64,000 nt of DNA from Pelagihabitans pacificus (GTDB lineage: Bacteria > Bacteroidota > Bacteroidia > Flavobacteriales > Flavobacteriaceae): NCBI RefSeq assembly GCF_009371985.2, contig NZ_VIKU02000001.1, forward strand, positions 992,001 to 1,056,000. Direction: 5' to 3'. Below, one piece after another: positions 62,405 to 64,000 of the stretch. How positions within the stretch are numbered: the first letter of the stretch is position 1; every line of letters begins with the position of its first letter. Below the pieces are notes generated by a model. That model had not been told where the DNA came from. It did not search any database and worked only from the letters and a program-made list of their open reading frames with translations. The position numbers and the translations under genes were made by a program.

Positions 62405-62878
62405 ATGGCCACTTACACGCTAGATATTAACAATATCAAACATGAGGTCGACGTTTCGGAGGGCACCTCCCTGCTTTGGGTACTCCGTGAACATCTGGGC
62501 CTTACGGGCACTAAATATGGCTGTGGTATCGCCCAATGTGGGTCCTGTACCATCCATGTAGACGATACCCCCATGAAAGCATGCATCCTGCAGGTTGATA
62601 CTGTTGCCGAAGGACAAAAAATCAAAACCATCGAGGGGCTGTCCGATGATGGGGACCATCCTGTCCAAAAGGCATGGATCGAGGCCCAAGCGCCACAATG
62701 TGGTTATTGCCAGTCCGGTCAGATCATGCAGGCAGTTGCCCTGTTGAAAGAAAATCCCAATCCGACACGGGAAGAAATCAAAACATACATGAACGGTATC
62801 CTCTGCCGTTGTGGTACCTATCTCCGCATCTTGGAAGCGATTGAACTAGCGGCTGGAGCAAAAATCCCGACAAACTAA
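62405..62878 (+). CDS. 2Fe-2S subunit of an aldehyde/isoquinoline-type molybdenum hydroxylase
   Basis: A 157-residue small subunit of the xanthine oxidase family (IorA/CoxS type). Plant-ferredoxin-like first cluster: GTKYGCGIAQCGSCTIHVDD with a further Cys in MKAC (about residues 36-62). Second cluster in the four-helix domain: CGYCQSGQIMQAVALLKENP and GILCRCGTYLRILEAIELA (about 99-150). It passes electrons between the Mo cofactor of the large subunit, encoded 18 bp downstream, and an outside acceptor. No FAD subunit lies in the window, as in IorAB-type enzymes. Confidence 0.93.
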   Translation: MATYTLDINNIKHEVDVSEGTSLLWVLREHLGLTGTKYGCGIAQCGSCTIHVDDTPMKACILQVDTVAEGQKIKTIEGLSDDGDHPVQKAWIEAQAPQCGYCQSGQIMQAVALLKENPNPTREEIKTYMNGILCRCGTYLRILEAIELAAGAKIPTN

Positions 62879-62896
62879 TCCTTATAAAGAAACGTT

Positions 62897-64000
62897 ATGT
62901 CAATTACTTCAAAGCGCATCGACCGTCGGCAGTTTTTAAAATCCTCCAGTGGCGTGGCCCTTTTTATTGGGGTTTCCGGCATTTTACCTCAGTTGATTTC
63001 CTGTAAGGAACCAAAAAAACTTGCGGAACAGTTGGAGAAACATCGGCTGACCGCATGGGTGCAATTGACCGAAGCGGGAGAGCTGACCATTTACAATCCC
63101 GCCGCTGAAATGGGACAAGGGTCTATGACGTCCCTTCCGTTGATTTTTGCCGAAGAGATGGATGCCGACTGGTCTAAGGTAAAAGTCGAATTTTCACCGC
63201 AGGAGGCGGAAATCTATGGCGGTGAGGGATGGAGACCGGGCAGCAAACTTATGTTTACCGTAGGTAGTCGCACCACCAATAGTTATTATTCGACAATGCG
63301 AAAAGCAGGGGCACAGGCGCGTTATGTTCTGTTGACCGCCGCCGCCGATCACTGGGATGTTCCCCTTTCGGAATTGAGCGCTACCAACGGCCAAGTCGTT
63401 CATCAAAAAACAAATCGCGAAATAGGTTATGGCGCATTGGTCCCTTTTTTGAAGATGCCCGAGACCCTGCCCGATTTCGCGGAGGACCAGTTGAAAAATC
63501 CAAAGGATTTTCGATTGATCGGAAAAGAAATTGCCAGAACGGAAATCCCTGCAAAGGTAGATGGTACCGCCCAATTCGCTTGTGATATCCGTTTGCCCGA
63601 AATGGTTTACGGGGTGTTGGAACGTGGAAACCTTCACGGTGCCAAACCCGACTTGACCAATGAGGAGGAAATCCTGGCTATGGACGGCGTCTTGAAAATT
63701 GTCCCTTTCGATTATGCCATTGGTGTCATCGCCAAGACCCTCGAACAGGCCTTGGACGCCAAAAAACAGCTGCGAATCGATTGGAGCAAATCCCAAGCGT
63801 CGGGTTACAATTCCCAGCAAATCTACGCTGAATATCAAAAAATAGCAGACCGGCGACAAAAAGGTGAGGTCACGGTCGAAATCGGGGATGTGGGGAACGC
63901 GCTGCGCTCCGCGTCAAAAACCTATATGATCGATTTTAAAAACGACTATGTGTACCACGCGCAAATGGAACCACTAAATGCCGTAGTCCAAGTGGCAGAA
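62897..64000 (+). CDS. Molybdopterin-binding large subunit (IorB-type), 3' end outside window
   Basis: From ATG 62897 the frame is open to the window end (368 codons seen; full family length is about 700-750). N-terminal Tat-type signal RIDRRQFLKSSSGVALFIGV with twin Arg; the hydrophobic stretch ends in LISC-K, so a lipoprotein anchor is also possible. The body starts with the family's VQLTEAGELTIYNPAAEMGQ and SLPLIFAEEMDADWSK. Next comes the aldehyde-oxidase hammerhead domain KVDGTAQFACDIRLPEMVYG (about residues 219-238). It would be exported folded with its cofactor to the periplasm. Substrate unknown. Confidence 0.92.
   Translation, partial: MSITSKRIDRRQFLKSSSGVALFIGVSGILPQLISCKEPKKLAEQLEKHRLTAWVQLTEAGELTIYNPAAEMGQGSMTSLPLIFAEEMDADWSKVKVEFSPQEAEIYGGEGWRPGSKLMFTVGSRTTNSYYSTMRKAGAQARYVLLTAAADHWDVPLSELSATNGQVVHQKTNREIGYGALVPFLKMPETLPDFAEDQLKNPKDFRLIGKEIARTEIPAKVDGTAQFACDIRLPEMVYGVLERGNLHGAKPDLTNEEEILAMDGVLKIVPFDYAIGVIAKTLEQALDAKKQLRIDWSKSQASGYNSQQIYAEYQKIADRRQKGEVTVEIGDVGNALRSASKTYMIDFKNDYVYHAQMEPLNAVVQVAE

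Noticed and set aside
63194-63859. 221-residue open frame on the minus strand
   Set aside because: It is antisense to the molybdenum large subunit, whose frame has strong family motifs throughout; the antisense translation has no recognisable domain.
1-64000. CRISPR arrays, tRNA, rRNA, insertion sequences, integrases
   Set aside because: No regularly spaced direct repeats, cloverleaf sequences, transposase motifs or phage genes were seen on either strand by reading; a dedicated search was not possible.

Overview
The window reads as a chromosomal segment of a marine-type Bacteroidetes (class Flavobacteriia). Supporting signs are a SusC/SusD pair behind an ECF sigma/FecR switch, many lipoproteins with Bacteroidetes-style lipoboxes, promoter boxes of the TAnnTTTG (-7) type, and dense carbohydrate-catabolic operons. 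I see no rRNA, tRNA, CRISPR array, insertion sequence or phage genes.

Layout. (1) 1-11913: an exopolysaccharide-type locus. It holds a secreted TPR protein, a STAS protein, a Wzx/MATE-like flippase, a GT4 transferase, a membrane-anchored clan GH-A hydrolase, a lipoprotein, a very large GT-C-like membrane protein, and a response-regulator receiver fused to a GT2 glycosyltransferase. Three promoters here share a 9-bp direct repeat with 21-bp start-to-start spacing, like a LytTR/AlgR site, placed exactly 54 bp upstream of a near-identical -7 box. (2) 12155-26691: a deoxysugar (L-fucose type) locus. It has two GH151-like putative alpha-L-fucosidases, a FucP-family symporter, an MFS transporter, GH130, a GH141-like beta-helix protein, an AraB-type kinase, L-fucose isomerase and a LacI regulator. 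A perfect 20-bp LacI-type palindrome sits against the first fucosidase start codon. (3) 26855-41512: nucleoside hydrolase-like protein and uronate catabolism (KdgK, KDPG aldolase, UxaC; then a minus-strand operon UxuA-KduI-SDR-DUF4861-TRAP transporter, divergent from a GH88 unsaturated glucuronyl hydrolase). An AT-rich orphan hydrolase sits between the halves. (4) 41574-43893: a degraded patch with two broken genes and two small secreted NTF2-like proteins. (5) 43967-56871: a polysaccharide utilisation locus with sigma factor, FecR, SusC, SusD, a PKD protein with a duplicated module, a sulfatase and a GH78 rhamnosidase. A strong terminator lies just before the sulfatase. (6) 57019-64000: YdeI/CDGSH protein running into a GNAT gene broken by a stop codon, two PPK2 polyphosphate kinases, a GT39 membrane glycosyltransferase, a GNAT, and the start of a molybdenum hydroxylase (Fe-S subunit and large subunit).

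How it fits together. Regions 2-5 describe import and breakdown of algal-type acidic, rhamnose- and fucose-containing glycans. SusC/SusD capture them, sulfatase, GH78 and GH88 trim them, unsaturated or saturated uronates go to KDG and then pyruvate plus glyceraldehyde-3-phosphate, and deoxysugars pass through FucP, isomerase and kinase. L-fuculose-phosphate aldolase and a classical UxuB are not in the window. Region 1 is biosynthetic and appears separately controlled by phosphorylation-type signalling; its shared promoter architecture plus the receiver-GT2 fusion is the most unusual system here.
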